Notes: a model not told the origin generated them from the letters alone. Counted from the stretch's first letter, positions 1-9,360 are shown. The stretch: DNA of 64,000 bases from Leptolyngbya subtilissima AS-A7 (GCF_039962255.1 NZ_JAMPKY010000008.1:1-64000); one strand, 5' to 3'. Made by a program: numbers and translations.

Positions 1-581
1 ATCAGGATGTTGTGCTCAGCCTGGAACACCAGCATGAAGTTGAAGGTACCGGAGATACCCAGAGGCATGCCGTCGGAGAAGGAGCCTTGACCCAAGGGGT
101 AGATCAAGAACACTGCGGTTGCAGCCGCCACAGGGGCGCTGTAAGCGACGCAGATCCAGGGGCGCATGCCCAGACGGTAGGAGAGTTCCCACTCACGACC
201 CATGTAGCAGAAGACGCCGATGAGGAAGTGGAAAATCACTAGCTGGTAAGGGCCACCGTTGTACAGCCACTCATCGAGGGAAGCCGCTTCCCAGATGGGG
301 TAGAAGTGCAGGCCGATGGCGTTTGACGAAGGCACAACGGCACCAGAGATGATGTTGTTGCCATACATCAGCGAGCCAGCAACGGGCTCACGGATGCCGT
401 CGATGTCAACGGGGGGTGCTGCGATGAACGCAACGACGAAGCAGGCGGTGGCAGCTAGCAGGGTAGGGATCATCAGCACGCCGAACCAGCCCACATACAG
501 GCGGTTCTCGGTGCTGGTCACCCACTGGCAAAACTGCTCCCACAGGGAGGCAGTTTGTTGTCTCTGTAACGTCGTAGTCAT
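1..581 (-). CDS. psbA: Photosystem II D1 protein, N-terminal part (cut by window edge)
   Basis: This is the D1 reaction-centre protein of photosystem II, which binds the manganese cluster and redox chlorophylls in the thylakoid membrane. Only codons 1-193 lie in the window. The translation starts [17 protein letters not shown] and follows D1 through the first membrane helices. The key residues read directly: Tyr161 (YZ), Asp170 and Glu189 (Mn cluster) and His190. Codon 130 (positions 192-194) is GAG, so residue 130 is Glu, the form typical of high-light D1 in cyanobacteria with several psbA copies; low-light D1 has Gln. The identity is certain; the expression class is inferred from that one residue. 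Confidence 0.98.
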   Translation of the reverse strand, partial: MTTTLQRQQTASLWEQFCQWVTSTENRLYVGWFGVLMIPTLLAATACFVVAFIAAPPVDIDGIREPVAGSLMYGNNIISGAVVPSSNAIGLHFYPIWEAASLDEWLYNGGPYQLVIFHFLIGVFCYMGREWELSYRLGMRPWICVAYSAPVAAATAVFLIYPLGQGSFSDGMPLGISGTFNFMLVFQAEHNIL

Positions 582-651
582 AATAAAAATAAGTGCAGTT
601 AGGTTTGCTTTGTGCCCGTCCGCAAAGGACAAGCGAGTTATGTATGTACTT

Positions 652-680
652 ACATTAACTAAAATGTTGCAGATTGTAAA
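652..680 (-). promoter_or_regulatory. Predicted psbA promoter
   Basis: On the minus strand a -35-like TTTACA (675-680) and a -10-like TAATGT (652-657) are separated by exactly 17 bases. They lie 71 bases upstream of the psbA start codon. This arrangement suits sigma-70-type psbA promoters of cyanobacteria. The start site is not proven. Confidence 0.6.
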
Positions 681-756
681 CAACCTTGGGTAGATAACTC
701 CCCAGCAAAGCCTGGTAATTGCGCTACTTCCGACTTAGCTCGGTTGGCGTATGGCC

Positions 757-3252
757 TTAGTTCGGTACTGGCTGTTGCATCCAAGCTTGTTTGGCCCTGG
801 CGATCTGCTGGGGCGCAGGGATGGCTTGAAACAAGTTAAGGGCTTTGTATAAGTGGGCCTCAGCTTCGGCAAGTTGCGTAGGCAGGCAGGCCAAGGTGAG
901 GGCGTACTGGAGGTGGGCAGCGGCAAGATCGCAGTGGGCACCGACTTCGTCAAGCAAGGCGAGCGCCCCGCGACAATCTTCCACGGCTCCTGCTACATTT
1001 TCCCGTTGATGATTTAGCCTAGCCAGCCCAATTAGCGCATTGGCCTTGATTTGCAGGTAGTGACCGGCCTCTGCCGCCTGAATGGCAGCAGTAAACAGCG
1101 ATTCTGCCCTATCGAGATCGCCCAGGTTGAGATAGGTGTGGCCTAAGAGTTGGACAAAGAAGGCGTGGCGACCGCTTTGGCCTCGGCCCCGCACCTGCTC
1201 GATAATGGAATCGGCTAGGGTTTGTGCAGAGGCGAGATCGCCCTGATATGACAGCACCAGAGCCAAACAGGTTGTGGCTTTGTCGGCCCAGGGCTGGTGG
1301 CGAGTGCCGGTGGCCGTGGCGATTACCTGGCTGAACCAGGTGGCGGCGGCCTCAAGATTCCATAGATCTAAGTGATAGAGACCGAGGCTGAGTTGGGAGT
1401 CGACCACCAGCATGGTGAGGTAGTACCAGCGGTGGGTGGCGGAGTCGGGGGCTTCGGTATGCAAGCAAGTTTGGGCGATCGCGATCGCATTCTGCTGACA
1501 GGCGATCGCTTGCTTCAAACGCCCCTGTATCCAATACAGATCGCCCAAGATGTTTGACAGCTCGCTGGCATCGGCATTCTCGGTGGGAATGTGGTCAATG
1601 ATGGCGTTGATCGCATCGGTGACCGGCTGCACCAGGCCCATACGGTAGAGGGTGCTGCCCAAGGGCAAAAACTGCTGCCACTGATTGTCGCGGCTGTGGA
1701 GAATGACCCGCGCCGCCGCACCATAGTCACCAATGGCAACGTAGTGGTAGTAGGCTTCTAGCGCTTGAATGGCATCGTCGAGGGTGCAGATGCGCTGGAT
1801 GCGATCGCTCCAGCAGCGGGCGGCGGCGCGGTGGGCAGATTCCCACTCGGAGGAATCCTGAGCATTGGCGGCGAGCTGAGCTAAGGCCCCTGCTCGCACT
1901 ACGGGATGCAGCCAGTATTGACCCTGGCGGCACTCCAACAGCGATCGATTCCGTAGGGAAGTCACGATCGCCTGGTGGCGCGCAGCAGGAATATCGACCA
2001 TCAGGCACTGCACCGATTGCCAAGGAATAGTGGGCACGTCTTGGTAGCGGTAGACGCCCAGACGGCAGAACAGGCGGTGGGCATCTAGGTCAAGGTCACG
2101 CAGGCGGTAAATTTGGCTTTCGACCAGGTTTTTGAGATCTACCGGGCCGAGCAGATCTTGACTGTGGGCCTGCCAGTAGAGCGCGAGGCTGCCTTCGAAG
2201 TCGGCCTGTACCGCCCCAGCCAAAATTTCCATCGCCTTGGCATTGCCGCCGTAGGCACTGTGCATCGCGGCCAACACCTCTTCATTGGCAGGGATGCCTC
2301 GGTGGGCGAAGTAAGTCGCCCAAGCGGGAAGCTCTAACCCTGGCAGACGGTAGTGGGTGATGGGAATGCCGGGTTCGCAGAGGCGATCGCGGCTCGTCAT
2401 GAGGGTTAGCGTTTGGCCTCGACTGTCAGCTAAAACTCTGAGCAATTCGCTGTAGCGGCGGTGGGGCGCAATGAACTGGCCCTGGGCATTCAACGCGGGT
2501 TCTAGGTTGTCGATGAGCACGGCGACGCGCTGTTGGCGCAGGTGTCGACGCAAGCGATCGAGCGTCACCCCAAACTCGCGCCCTGGCTCGACGCCAAAAT
2601 CCTGCCGCAGCCATTCCTCCACCACCCATTCAACTGGAGTAATGTCAGCGGGATCCTTGGCCATCAGCAATTCCAGCGTCAGATCTACTGACTGCTCGGC
2701 GACGAAATGCTGGGCTAGGGTGGTTTTGCCGAGGCCACCTTCTCCCTGGATGAGAATGGTGCGGTGACCTTGATTAATCAGAGCGGTGAGGCGGGCGACC
2801 GCCTCCTGCCGCCCCACAAAGTTAGGATTTTTTGGGGTTGTAGGCGCAGACTGTGCACTGTCACAAGAGGCGACCTGAGACTCTAGATTCCCCAAAGTTT
2901 GAGGAGCTTGGGAAACCAAAGGCAACGCCTCCCGCTGTCCCACCAAATCTGCAAAGCCAAGGGCAGCGCTGGCTCCTGAGACATCAATGCCCATTTTGAG
3001 CAGCGATCGCTTCAGCGCCGACTTTAGAGTAGATTTCGTTACTTTCTCACCAGTCACCCGTGACAGCAGCCGCCACATTTGGTAGGCCACGTCTTTGATG
3101 TGGCCCTCGGTGTAGCCAGCAGTGTTAGCAATGTCGAGATACTTTTGGCCATGCCACACCTGGTGCAAGATGGTGCGCTGCAAATCGTTCAGATGCCGTC
3201 CGGTAACGGTGAAGACAAGTCGATCTGCCAGTTCTACCGCATCTGAAGCCAT
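757..3252 (-). CDS. NB-ARC-type NTPase with N-terminal helical/HTH domain and C-terminal TPR repeats
   Basis: This is a large STAND-type ATPase, a class that couples signal sensing to oligomerisation. The N-terminal ~90 residues (DLQRTILHQVWHGQKYLDIA and on) resemble the small helical domain found at the front of many cyanobacterial NB-ARC proteins. A linker leads to NFVGRQEAV and the P-loop GEGGLGKTT, then a Walker-B-like AVLIDNLEPA. The C-terminal third is alpha-helical with TPR-like units such as LGDLYWIQGRLKQAIACQQNA. I use the ATG at 3252; an in-frame start 27 bases upstream is possible. It sits 175 bp upstream of psbA on the same strand. The partner or signal is unknown; regulatory and defence roles are both known for the family. 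Confidence 0.85.
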   Translation of the reverse strand: MASDAVELADRLVFTVTGRHLNDLQRTILHQVWHGQKYLDIANTAGYTEGHIKDVAYQMWRLLSRVTGEKVTKSTLKSALKRSLLKMGIDVSGASAALGFADLVGQREALPLVSQAPQTLGNLESQVASCDSAQSAPTTPKNPNFVGRQEAVARLTALINQGHRTILIQGEGGLGKTTLAQHFVAEQSVDLTLELLMAKDPADITPVEWVVEEWLRQDFGVEPGREFGVTLDRLRRHLRQQRVAVLIDNLEPALNAQGQFIAPHRRYSELLRVLADSRGQTLTLMTSRDRLCEPGIPITHYRLPGLELPAWATYFAHRGIPANEEVLAAMHSAYGGNAKAMEILAGAVQADFEGSLALYWQAHSQDLLGPVDLKNLVESQIYRLRDLDLDAHRLFCRLGVYRYQDVPTIPWQSVQCLMVDIPAARHQAIVTSLRNRSLLECRQGQYWLHPVVRAGALAQLAANAQDSSEWESAHRAAARCWSDRIQRICTLDDAIQALEAYYHYVAIGDYGAAARVILHSRDNQWQQFLPLGSTLYRMGLVQPVTDAINAIIDHIPTENADASELSNILGDLYWIQGRLKQAIACQQNAIAIAQTCLHTEAPDSATHRWYYLTMLVVDSQLSLGLYHLDLWNLEAAATWFSQVIATATGTRHQPWADKATTCLALVLSYQGDLASAQTLADSIIEQVRGRGQSGRHAFFVQLLGHTYLNLGDLDRAESLFTAAIQAAEAGHYLQIKANALIGLARLNHQRENVAGAVEDCRGALALLDEVGAHCDLAAAHLQYALTLACLPTQLAEAEAHLYKALNLFQAIPAPQQIARAKQAWMQQPVPN

Positions 3253-3448
3253 AGCTGCTGGTATCCTCCACGGCCACAACTCTAGCCGAGATTTAGATTT
3301 CTTTCATCCCCGGTGGACGGTTTCCGCCTTTTTCCGCCTCTGGTCTATTGGCCACTGAGTGAATGGCCGACCCTAGCCGACCGACGACAGCAATCCCTAG
3401 AGCTACGGTGAACTTACCCAACCATAGCTCACGCAAAGGGTATCAAAT

Positions 3449-4417
3449 ATGACCGCCACACTTTTATCACCGCTAACTGCCTCGGCGGACGATTTAGCTG
3501 GCCCCTGGCAGCTGCCTCTTAGCTCCAGGCTAGCAAACCAACGCATTGCGACCCTAACTCGGCGGTATGTGACGGTGGAGCATCTGTGCGATCGCCTCGC
3601 CGACCTACCGCACCAGTTTCAAGATCCCCAGCCGCGCCGATGGAATCCGGTCAATTGGGCCGCTATTTCTCCCGATCAGATCAGCGGCATTGGCCTCGAC
3701 ACCTTCTGCGCCATTCTATTGGGCACGATCAATACCGAAGCCCCGATTCGTGGCTACACCCAGGCCAGCCGTCAATACCTGGAGCAGTTCTATCCTCAGA
3801 TGGCCGAGTTTGTCGGCGGCACCGTGGATGCTGCCGGAGTGATCAAGCCAGGGCTATGGGAACGAGAAGAGAAGCGTCACACCCCTATCTTGACCATGCT
3901 CTACCATCGTCTTTCTGGGAAACGCCCCCATTCTGTTCCGCACAGCGCGCGGCCCTACACTCCCAGCGGCAACCCCCGCGCCGATCTCTACCGCCACGGG
4001 CTGCACCGCATCGCCACCGAGTACGGGGCCGCCTGCCTCTACCTGTGGATGATGGCCTACACCACCGGCCCCCTTCAGGCGGCACTAGGGGAGTTGCTCA
4101 TTGACGAGATCAACCACATGACTAAGTTCTGGGGTTTTGGGCGCTGGGCCTACCCTGACACTGGTTTGGGAATGATTGCGGGTACCCTAACCCACGCGAT
4201 GGTGAAAAAGTGGCAACAGCCTTGCCTTCAGGGCAGCCTCATTCACACTCTGCGCCGCATGACCGCTGAACTTGCCTGGAGGCAGTGGAGCCTCAGCCAC
4301 CGGCTCACCTTTCTCTATACCTTTGACCAGGTGATGCGGGTGCTGTGGCAGTGGGATCGATCGCTAACTCAGCCCTATTTAGAGGAGCTATTTGGTCAAC
4401 ATCCCAGCCATGGTTAG
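3449..4417 (+). CDS. Soluble ferritin-like di-iron protein, acyl-ACP-desaturase-like
   Basis: This 322-residue soluble protein carries a full set of carboxylate/histidine ligands in the order seen in plant stearoyl-ACP desaturase: Glu97, then Glu141-x-x-His144 (in REEKRH), Glu191, and Glu220-x-x-His223 (in DEINH). The spacing between the two halves matches the four-helix di-iron fold. It has no signal peptide. By family it would use O2 and electrons from ferredoxin to oxidise an acyl or other substrate. It stands alone between a minus-strand NTPase and uppS, so its context gives no substrate. The fold assignment is strong; the desaturase reaction is inferred. Confidence 0.75.
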   Translation: MTATLLSPLTASADDLAGPWQLPLSSRLANQRIATLTRRYVTVEHLCDRLADLPHQFQDPQPRRWNPVNWAAISPDQISGIGLDTFCAILLGTINTEAPIRGYTQASRQYLEQFYPQMAEFVGGTVDAAGVIKPGLWEREEKRHTPILTMLYHRLSGKRPHSVPHSARPYTPSGNPRADLYRHGLHRIATEYGAACLYLWMMAYTTGPLQAALGELLIDEINHMTKFWGFGRWAYPDTGLGMIAGTLTHAMVKKWQQPCLQGSLIHTLRRMTAELAWRQWSLSHRLTFLYTFDQVMRVLWQWDRSLTQPYLEELFGQHPSHG

Positions 4418-4561
4418 AGAGAGTTGAGGGCTAGAAAACCCAAATTTTGCTCAGCTCAGACAGAAGCTAACAGCGATCGCAAAGGACTGTTCCCCCCGAC
4501 AAGAACCGTTGGTTGTTTGAACTCATATTGTTTAGCGACTTATGTATAAGGAGTATTTGAA

Positions 4562-5335
4562 ATGGCCCAGATCATTGATTTTGCGACACTGCCAGCGGAC
4601 CTTTATGCCGAAGCGCTGCCTCAGCACATAGCAGTGATTATGGATGGTAACGGTCGTTGGGCTACCCAAAGGGGCATGCCGCGCATCGCGGGTCACCGCC
4701 AAGGGGCCAAAACGGTAAAAGACCTGCTGCGCTGTTGCAAAGACTGGGGCATTGGGGCACTGACGGTTTATGCCTTTTCGACCGAGAACTGGCAGCGACC
4801 GATGGAGGAGGTGAACTTTCTCATGCGGTTGTTTGACCGGCTGCTGCGCCGCGAGCTGGCCGAAATGCAGCGAGAGGGCGTGAGAATTCATTTTTTGGGG
4901 GACCTGTCGCCGCTGCCGGAGCGGCTGCGATCGCTGATGACAGAGGCTATGGCCCTGACCCACGACAATCAGCGAGTGCGATTTAACGTAGCGGTGAACT
5001 ACGGCGGACGGCAAGAGCTCGTAATGGCCACGCGCCACATCGCTCAGCAGGTGGCCTGCGGGGCTCTATCCCTAGAGCAGGTCGACGAGGAAGCTCTGGG
5101 CCGCGCCCTGCTGACCTACCCACTGCCCGACCCCGACTTGCTGATTCGCACCAGCGGCGAACAGCGGCTGAGCAACTTTTTGCCCTGGCAGATGGCCTAT
5201 ACCGAGCTGTATTTTACCGATCTGCTGTGGCCTGAGTTCGATCGCACCGCCTTTCACCAGGCCCTGCACTGGTACCAAAGCCGCCAGCGCCGCTTTGGGG
5301 GACTGGCTACACCGCCCCTTGCCCAAGGACTTTAA
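4562..5335 (+). CDS. uppS: Isoprenyl transferase (undecaprenyl diphosphate synthase family)
   Basis: This is a cis-prenyltransferase that condenses isopentenyl diphosphate onto farnesyl diphosphate to make the lipid carrier for peptidoglycan and other wall sugars. The catalytic motif [12 protein letters not shown] is at residues 23-34 with Asp28. The C-terminal substrate-binding block [15 protein letters not shown] is intact. Its 257 residues are the usual family length. An AAGGAG ribosome binding site lies just before the ATG. It converges on the next gene with only 11 bases between the stops. Confidence 0.97.
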   Translation: MAQIIDFATLPADLYAEALPQHIAVIMDGNGRWATQRGMPRIAGHRQGAKTVKDLLRCCKDWGIGALTVYAFSTENWQRPMEEVNFLMRLFDRLLRRELAEMQREGVRIHFLGDLSPLPERLRSLMTEAMALTHDNQRVRFNVAVNYGGRQELVMATRHIAQQVACGALSLEQVDEEALGRALLTYPLPDPDLLIRTSGEQRLSNFLPWQMAYTELYFTDLLWPEFDRTAFHQALHWYQSRQRRFGGLATPPLAQGL

Positions 5336-5346
5336 AGCAGGAACTT

Positions 5347-5910
5347 TTAGAACCGGGCGCACTGGTCTTCTTTGTTGCCCCGCACCATGTTGCCGTTGCC
5401 GCTGGGAACAGGGCGATTTTCTTTGCACTGCAAGTTGCCGTCAATGCGATTGCTAGAAACGCGCAGGCCGCCCTCATTCTTAAAGGCCTGTAGGTTGCCG
5501 CCGATGGTATTGCCCTGGCTGAGCAGCGATCGCCGGTTCTCCTCAAGTTGCAGGTCGCCGCCAATGCGGGTGTCGGCTACCATCACGCCGCCCGACTGTT
5601 TAATCTGAATGTCGCCACCGACCATAGAGCGGGTGGTCACTGTCACCTGGTCAGCGTCTTCGGCCTGAATATTGCCCTCAACGCGCACGCTGCGGGCGAT
5701 GAGCACAGCCCCCGATTCCACTGTGATGTTGCCTTCGACGCGGGTGCCGTTAAGAGTGCAGGTGGCATCTTCGGGCACCCGCAGGTTATCCACAGTGGTG
5801 TTGCCCAGATTGCCCTGGCAAGTCAACTCATCGGCATAGCTAGGGAGGGGAAGGGCAGCCGCGCTAGACAGCCCAATTAACCCCGCCAAAAGAATCTTTG
5901 CGGCTTTCAT
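5347..5910 (-). CDS. Secreted beta-helix-like hypothetical protein
   Basis: This is a 187-residue exported protein of unknown function. A clear signal peptide (MKAAKILLAGLIGLSSAAALPLP) likely ends after SYA near residue 27. The mature part is built of short glycine-containing repeats such as RVEGNITV, RVEGNIQA, MVGGDIQI, RIGGDLQL, TIGGNLQA and RIDGNLQC, about 19-20 residues apart. That pattern suits a right-handed beta-helix resembling bactofilin-type proteins. Four cysteines, two near each end, could cap the helix. A periplasmic or surface location is inferred. Confidence 0.7.
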   Translation of the reverse strand: MKAAKILLAGLIGLSSAAALPLPSYADELTCQGNLGNTTVDNLRVPEDATCTLNGTRVEGNITVESGAVLIARSVRVEGNIQAEDADQVTVTTRSMVGGDIQIKQSGGVMVADTRIGGDLQLEENRRSLLSQGNTIGGNLQAFKNEGGLRVSSNRIDGNLQCKENRPVPSGNGNMVRGNKEDQCARF

Positions 5911-6079
5911 CAGTGCGCTTCCTAGTTGTAGTGGGGCAATGCAAACTACACCGAAAGACGCCGATGGGGACCCGTTTGTTGCTGAGCAAAAAAGTGAGCC
6001 AAATCTGGTTAAAGATCTTGGCTCACCGGCAGGAGAATCGCTTAGAAAAAGTTGTTAGCCCACGTAGTCTGAGCCCAGC

Positions 6080-7174
6080 CTACGCAGCCTCAGCCAGGGT
6101 AGGATAGTCGATGTACCCTTCTCCCCCACCGCCGTAGAATGTGTCGGGGTTGGGCTCATTCAGCGGCGCATTTTTCGCGAAGCGCTCGGGCAGATCGGGG
6201 TTGGCGATGAACAGCTTGCCGTAGGAGACTAGGTCGGCGTCGCCGCTGGCGATCGCCGCATTACCCGCCGCCTGGTCATAGTCCCAGTTCACCATTAGCA
6301 GACCGTCATACAGAGGCCGAAACTCTTTGGTGGGGATGGGGGTGCCGCCGTAGCGCAGATCGGCCTCGCTGGGTTCGAGCAGATGCAGGTAGGCCAGGTT
6401 AAATCGGTTGAGCGCCTGAATGGCATAGCCGAAGGTAGCTCTGGGGTCAGAGTCGGTCATGTCGTTGAAGGTGCTACTGGGGGAAAGGCGAACGCCGACG
6501 CGATCGCTTCCCCAAACTCCCACCACAGCCTCGGTCACTTCCAGCAGCAGGCGGGCGCGGTTTTCGACCGGGCCGCCGTAGGCATCGGTGCGGTGATTGC
6601 TGCCATCGCGCAAAAACTGGTCGAGCAGATAGCCGTTGGCTCCATGCACCTCTACTCCGTCAAAACCCGCTTCTAGGGCATGCTTGGCGGCATGGCGATA
6701 TTGATCGACAATGCCGGGAATTTTATCCAGCTCTAGGGCTCTGGGCGTGACAAAGCGCTGCATACCCTCGTAGGTCATGGCGTCGCCCTTCGGCTGAATG
6801 GCGCTAGGGGCGACTGGCGTTGCCCCATCGGGCTGTAGCGACGGATGGGAAATGCGGCCTACGTGCCACAGCTGCAAGAAGATCCGACCGCCCTTGGCAT
6901 GGACGGCTTGAGTAATCTTCTGCCATCCAGCAATCTGTTCAGCACTGTGGATGCCGGGGGTAGCAGGATAGCCCTGCCCCTGGGGTGAGACCTGACTCGC
7001 TTCGGTGATGATCAAACCCGCCGAAGCCCGCTGCTCGTAATAGGTCACATTTAGCGCCTGGGGCACGTTGCCTTCCCCGGCCCGGTTGCGGGTGAGGGGA
7101 GCCATCACAATGCGGTTGGGGAGGTCGTAAGCGCCGAGCTTGATGGGGGTAAACAGGCTTTTTTCAGTGGACAT
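6080..7174 (-). CDS. Old yellow enzyme family alkene reductase
   Basis: This is a 364-residue FMN-dependent ene-reductase that uses NAD(P)H to reduce activated double bonds in enals, enones, maleimides or nitro compounds. FMN contacts are seen in MAPLTRNRA, LWHVGRISHPS and SYGKLFIANPDLPERF. The catalytic His and Asn of the NemA/OYE type are in EVHGANGYLLDQFL, followed by DAYGGPVENRARLL. It lies downstream of thioredoxin on the same strand with a 224-bp gap containing a strong hairpin, so co-transcription is uncertain. Shared control by the divergent ArsR gene is plausible. Confidence 0.95.
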   Translation of the reverse strand: MSTEKSLFTPIKLGAYDLPNRIVMAPLTRNRAGEGNVPQALNVTYYEQRASAGLIITEASQVSPQGQGYPATPGIHSAEQIAGWQKITQAVHAKGGRIFLQLWHVGRISHPSLQPDGATPVAPSAIQPKGDAMTYEGMQRFVTPRALELDKIPGIVDQYRHAAKHALEAGFDGVEVHGANGYLLDQFLRDGSNHRTDAYGGPVENRARLLLEVTEAVVGVWGSDRVGVRLSPSSTFNDMTDSDPRATFGYAIQALNRFNLAYLHLLEPSEADLRYGGTPIPTKEFRPLYDGLLMVNWDYDQAAGNAAIASGDADLVSYGKLFIANPDLPERFAKNAPLNEPNPDTFYGGGGEGYIDYPTLAEAA

Positions 7175-7354
7175 AAGGATCTCCTTTGAGATAGTTAGCG
7201 CTAAAGAATTCCGCAGAATCGCATGAGGTTCCGAAACGGGACAATGGGTTCAAGATGCTCTAGGCTTGGCATCTAGTGATGTAAAGACTGGCTTAGAGGG
7301 CGATCGCCCTTACTGAATTGAGGCTAGGGGAGGTCTAATAGCGGCATAGCTTGA

Positions 7355-7382
7355 GTAGGGGCAAACGGTTGTTTGCCCCTAC
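7355..7382. repeat. Perfect 12-bp hairpin between thioredoxin and OYE genes
   Basis: GTAGGGGCAAAC (7355-7366) and its exact reverse complement (7371-7382) flank a GGTT loop. The outer GTAGGGGC...GCCCCTAC matches the palindromes at 21225 and 26812, so it belongs to a dispersed REP-like family. It could stabilise or terminate the upstream transcript, but no T-run follows on either strand. Confidence 0.7.
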
Positions 7383-7398
7383 GAGCGGCTGTGACCGG

Positions 7399-7725
7399 TT
7401 AGCTCAGAAACGGCTCAACAGCTTTATCTAGGGTGGCTTTGGACACGGCTCCGACCACCTGCTCCATCTTTTCGCCGCCCATGAACACCATGAGTGTGGG
7501 AATGCTGCGAATGCCGTAGTGGGAGGCAATGCCCGGCTGCTCGTCGGTGTTGACCTTAACCACCTTGAGCTGCCCTTCGTACTGCTCGGCCACCTCATCG
7601 ACAACTCTCGCCACCATACGGCAGGGGCCACACCACGGTGCCCAAAAGTCGACTAGCACCGGCACGTCACTTTTCAGCACTTCGGTTTGAAACGTATCTT
7701 GGGTAATGCTTGCAACTGCGGACAT
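7399..7725 (-). CDS. trxA: Thioredoxin
   Basis: This is a 108-residue cytosolic thiol-disulfide reductase of standard length. The active site is WCGPC with Cys32 and Cys35, and the cis-proline loop reads SIPTLMVF. It would pass electrons from thioredoxin reductase to target proteins. The gene is divergent from an ArsR-family regulator with 87 bp between start codons, and it precedes the old yellow enzyme gene on the same strand. Control by that regulator, perhaps in a thiol or electrophile response, is inferred. Confidence 0.96.
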   Translation of the reverse strand: MSAVASITQDTFQTEVLKSDVPVLVDFWAPWCGPCRMVARVVDEVAEQYEGQLKVVKVNTDEQPGIASHYGIRSIPTLMVFMGGEKMEQVVGAVSKATLDKAVEPFLS

Positions 7726-7759
7726 AGAATACCTCCGCCAACTAGGCGAATTTCAGTTA

Positions 7760-7774
7760 TTCGAAAACTTCGAA
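7760..7774. promoter_or_regulatory. Candidate ArsR operator in the trxA/arsR divergent region
   Basis: Two palindromic TTCGAA hexamers (7760-7765 and 7769-7774) lie three bases apart, midway between the divergent start codons. ArsR-family regulators commonly bind such short inverted repeats near their own promoters. The site is proposed from position and symmetry only. Confidence 0.4.
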
Positions 7775-7812
7775 CAATCAAACTATAGCGCCTGCCGTGG
7801 CATAATGCAACT

Positions 7813-8121
7813 ATGCGACCCATTAACCATCCCAACTGCCAAGACATCGCCCTCGAAGGGGTTTTGTACGCCCTCGGCGACCCCGTGCGACTCGAAATTG
7901 TGCAGCGCCTTGCCAGCAATGACGAGCTCTGCTGCTCTGATTTAGATTTGGGAGTGGCAAAGTCAACCCTCTCCCACCACTTCAAGATTTTGCGCGAGGC
8001 CGGGGTGCTGCACTGCCGCAAACAGGGCACTCAGCACATGAATTCTCTGCGCCGCGACGATTTAGAAGCAGCGTTCCCAGGCCTGCTGGACAGCATATTG
8101 AAAGCGGCTCGCAAAAGTTAA
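7813..8121 (+). CDS. ArsR-family winged-helix transcriptional regulator
   Basis: This is a 102-residue single-domain DNA-binding protein. The winged helix is visible in GDPVRLEIVQRLASNDELCCSDLDLGVAKSTLSHHFKILREAGVL, with the recognition helix around KSTLSHHFKIL. Cysteines at ELCCSD and VLHC could form a metal or redox sensor, but the classic arsenic motif ELCVCDL is absent. It is divergent from trxA, so it probably represses trxA, OYE or itself. The ligand is unknown. Confidence 0.9.
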   Translation: MRPINHPNCQDIALEGVLYALGDPVRLEIVQRLASNDELCCSDLDLGVAKSTLSHHFKILREAGVLHCRKQGTQHMNSLRRDDLEAAFPGLLDSILKAARKS

Positions 8122-8156
8122 AGGCTAAGGCAGAGGATTGGACAGCCGAGACGGCT

Positions 8157-8227
8157 ATCTCACAAGAATTCTTTTAGAGCCCCTAAGACTTGAAAGACTG
8201 CCCTTTTGTGAGATGGGCCTCTGGCCC
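8157..8227. terminator. Inverted repeats downstream of the arsR gene
   Basis: The 9-bp arms ATCTCACAA (8157-8165) and TTGTGAGAT (8206-8214) enclose a 40-base loop. A compact GGGCC-TCT-GGCCC hairpin follows at 8215-8227. The region lies between the convergent arsR and AI-2E genes, where a terminator is expected. No long T-run is present. Confidence 0.3.
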
Positions 8228-8271
8228 GTCCTGGCATAGTTGGCTTAGGATCATGAACAATTCAGGTGTTC

Positions 8272-9357
8272 CTAAAGTGGCTTAGATTCCAGAACACCGC
8301 TTTGAAGGGGTTCTATCTCTGGCTCGCATCTCGGATCGCGCACCGCATCAACAATCTTTTTGATGAAGCTGGCGGTGGGTACGGCCAGCAGCAGCCCTAA
8401 AAATCCGGCAAATTTTGACCCGATTAATAGTGCCACGATAATCACCGCTGGGTTGAGCCCGGTAATGCCGCCCATTAGGCGCGGGGCCACCAAGTTGTCG
8501 TTAACTTGCCCCAGCAAAAACGCTACCCCCAGCACTTTTAGGGCCAGCCATACATTTTGAAAGGCTAGCAGCGTGCTGATTCCCACGACCGCTACCGTGC
8601 CACCAAAGGGAATGACGCTGACCAGGCCAATCACTAGGCCAAACAGCAGACCAAAGGGCACATTGAGCAGAATGAGGGCCGTTGACTGGGCCACAGCCAA
8701 AATCAGCGCCAGGGTAGCCTGCCCTGAAAAATAGCCCTGAAAGCTGGGCCGTAGCGCATTGCGAATTTGCGATCGCCAAGGAGCAGGCAACCAGCTGAGC
8801 AGACCTTCCCAAAGCGAGTCGCCGTTGATCACCAGCAGCAGGGCCAAGACAGCAGTGATCAGCAAGTTTAGGGCACTGTCGAGGGTGCTGAGGGTGACGC
8901 TAATGGCTTGGGTGGTGGTCGCTTGCAGCGTGTTGGTGAGCTGATTGGCAGCTTGCTCCGTCAGCTGGTCAAGGTTGACAGGTAGAGTTTGAAAAATCGC
9001 CCGGTCTTCTAACAGCAGCAGCTGAGTTTTACCTTGATCAATCCAGCCTGGTAACCGTAGGGCAAACTCGTTGAGCTGCTGCCACACCTGCGGCCCCAAA
9101 AAGACGACCAGAATGGTGGTGAGCAGAACGGCCAGTAGCACTACCAGAGCCACCGCCAACCCTCGGGCCAGCCCTCGCTTTTCGAGCCAGTCGATGGGGT
9201 AGTCGAGTAGAAAGGCTATCAGGCTAGCGGTGATGACGATGCTGGGAATGGGGTGCAACACTCCCCCCAGTTTGTAGAGCAGCCAGCCATTGAGACAGAT
9301 TATGGGGAAGGCTAGGCCGGCGATCGCCCATTTGGGCAGCTGAGACAAAGAGACCAT
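8272..9357 (-). CDS. AI-2E family transporter (membrane permease)
   Basis: This is a 361-residue polytopic membrane protein of the AI-2E/PerM family. It has several hydrophobic helices with the conserved C-terminal block FGLVIGLVSVIPFGGTVAVVG followed by GQVNDNLVAPRLMGGITGLNP. Members export autoinducer-2 or exchange ions; the substrate here cannot be told. The start lies 3 bases after the phosphohexomutase stop, so the two form an operon. A paralogue is at 44030-45142. Confidence 0.88.
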   Translation of the reverse strand: MVSLSQLPKWAIAGLAFPIICLNGWLLYKLGGVLHPIPSIVITASLIAFLLDYPIDWLEKRGLARGLAVALVVLLAVLLTTILVVFLGPQVWQQLNEFALRLPGWIDQGKTQLLLLEDRAIFQTLPVNLDQLTEQAANQLTNTLQATTTQAISVTLSTLDSALNLLITAVLALLLVINGDSLWEGLLSWLPAPWRSQIRNALRPSFQGYFSGQATLALILAVAQSTALILLNVPFGLLFGLVIGLVSVIPFGGTVAVVGISTLLAFQNVWLALKVLGVAFLLGQVNDNLVAPRLMGGITGLNPAVIIVALLIGSKFAGFLGLLLAVPTASFIKKIVDAVRDPRCEPEIEPLQSGVLESKPL

Positions 9358-9360
9358 AGG

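Noticed and set aside
4532..5038. A 168-codon minus-strand frame across uppS
   Set aside because: It is a shadow of uppS; its translation shows no domain and uppS has all its catalytic motifs.
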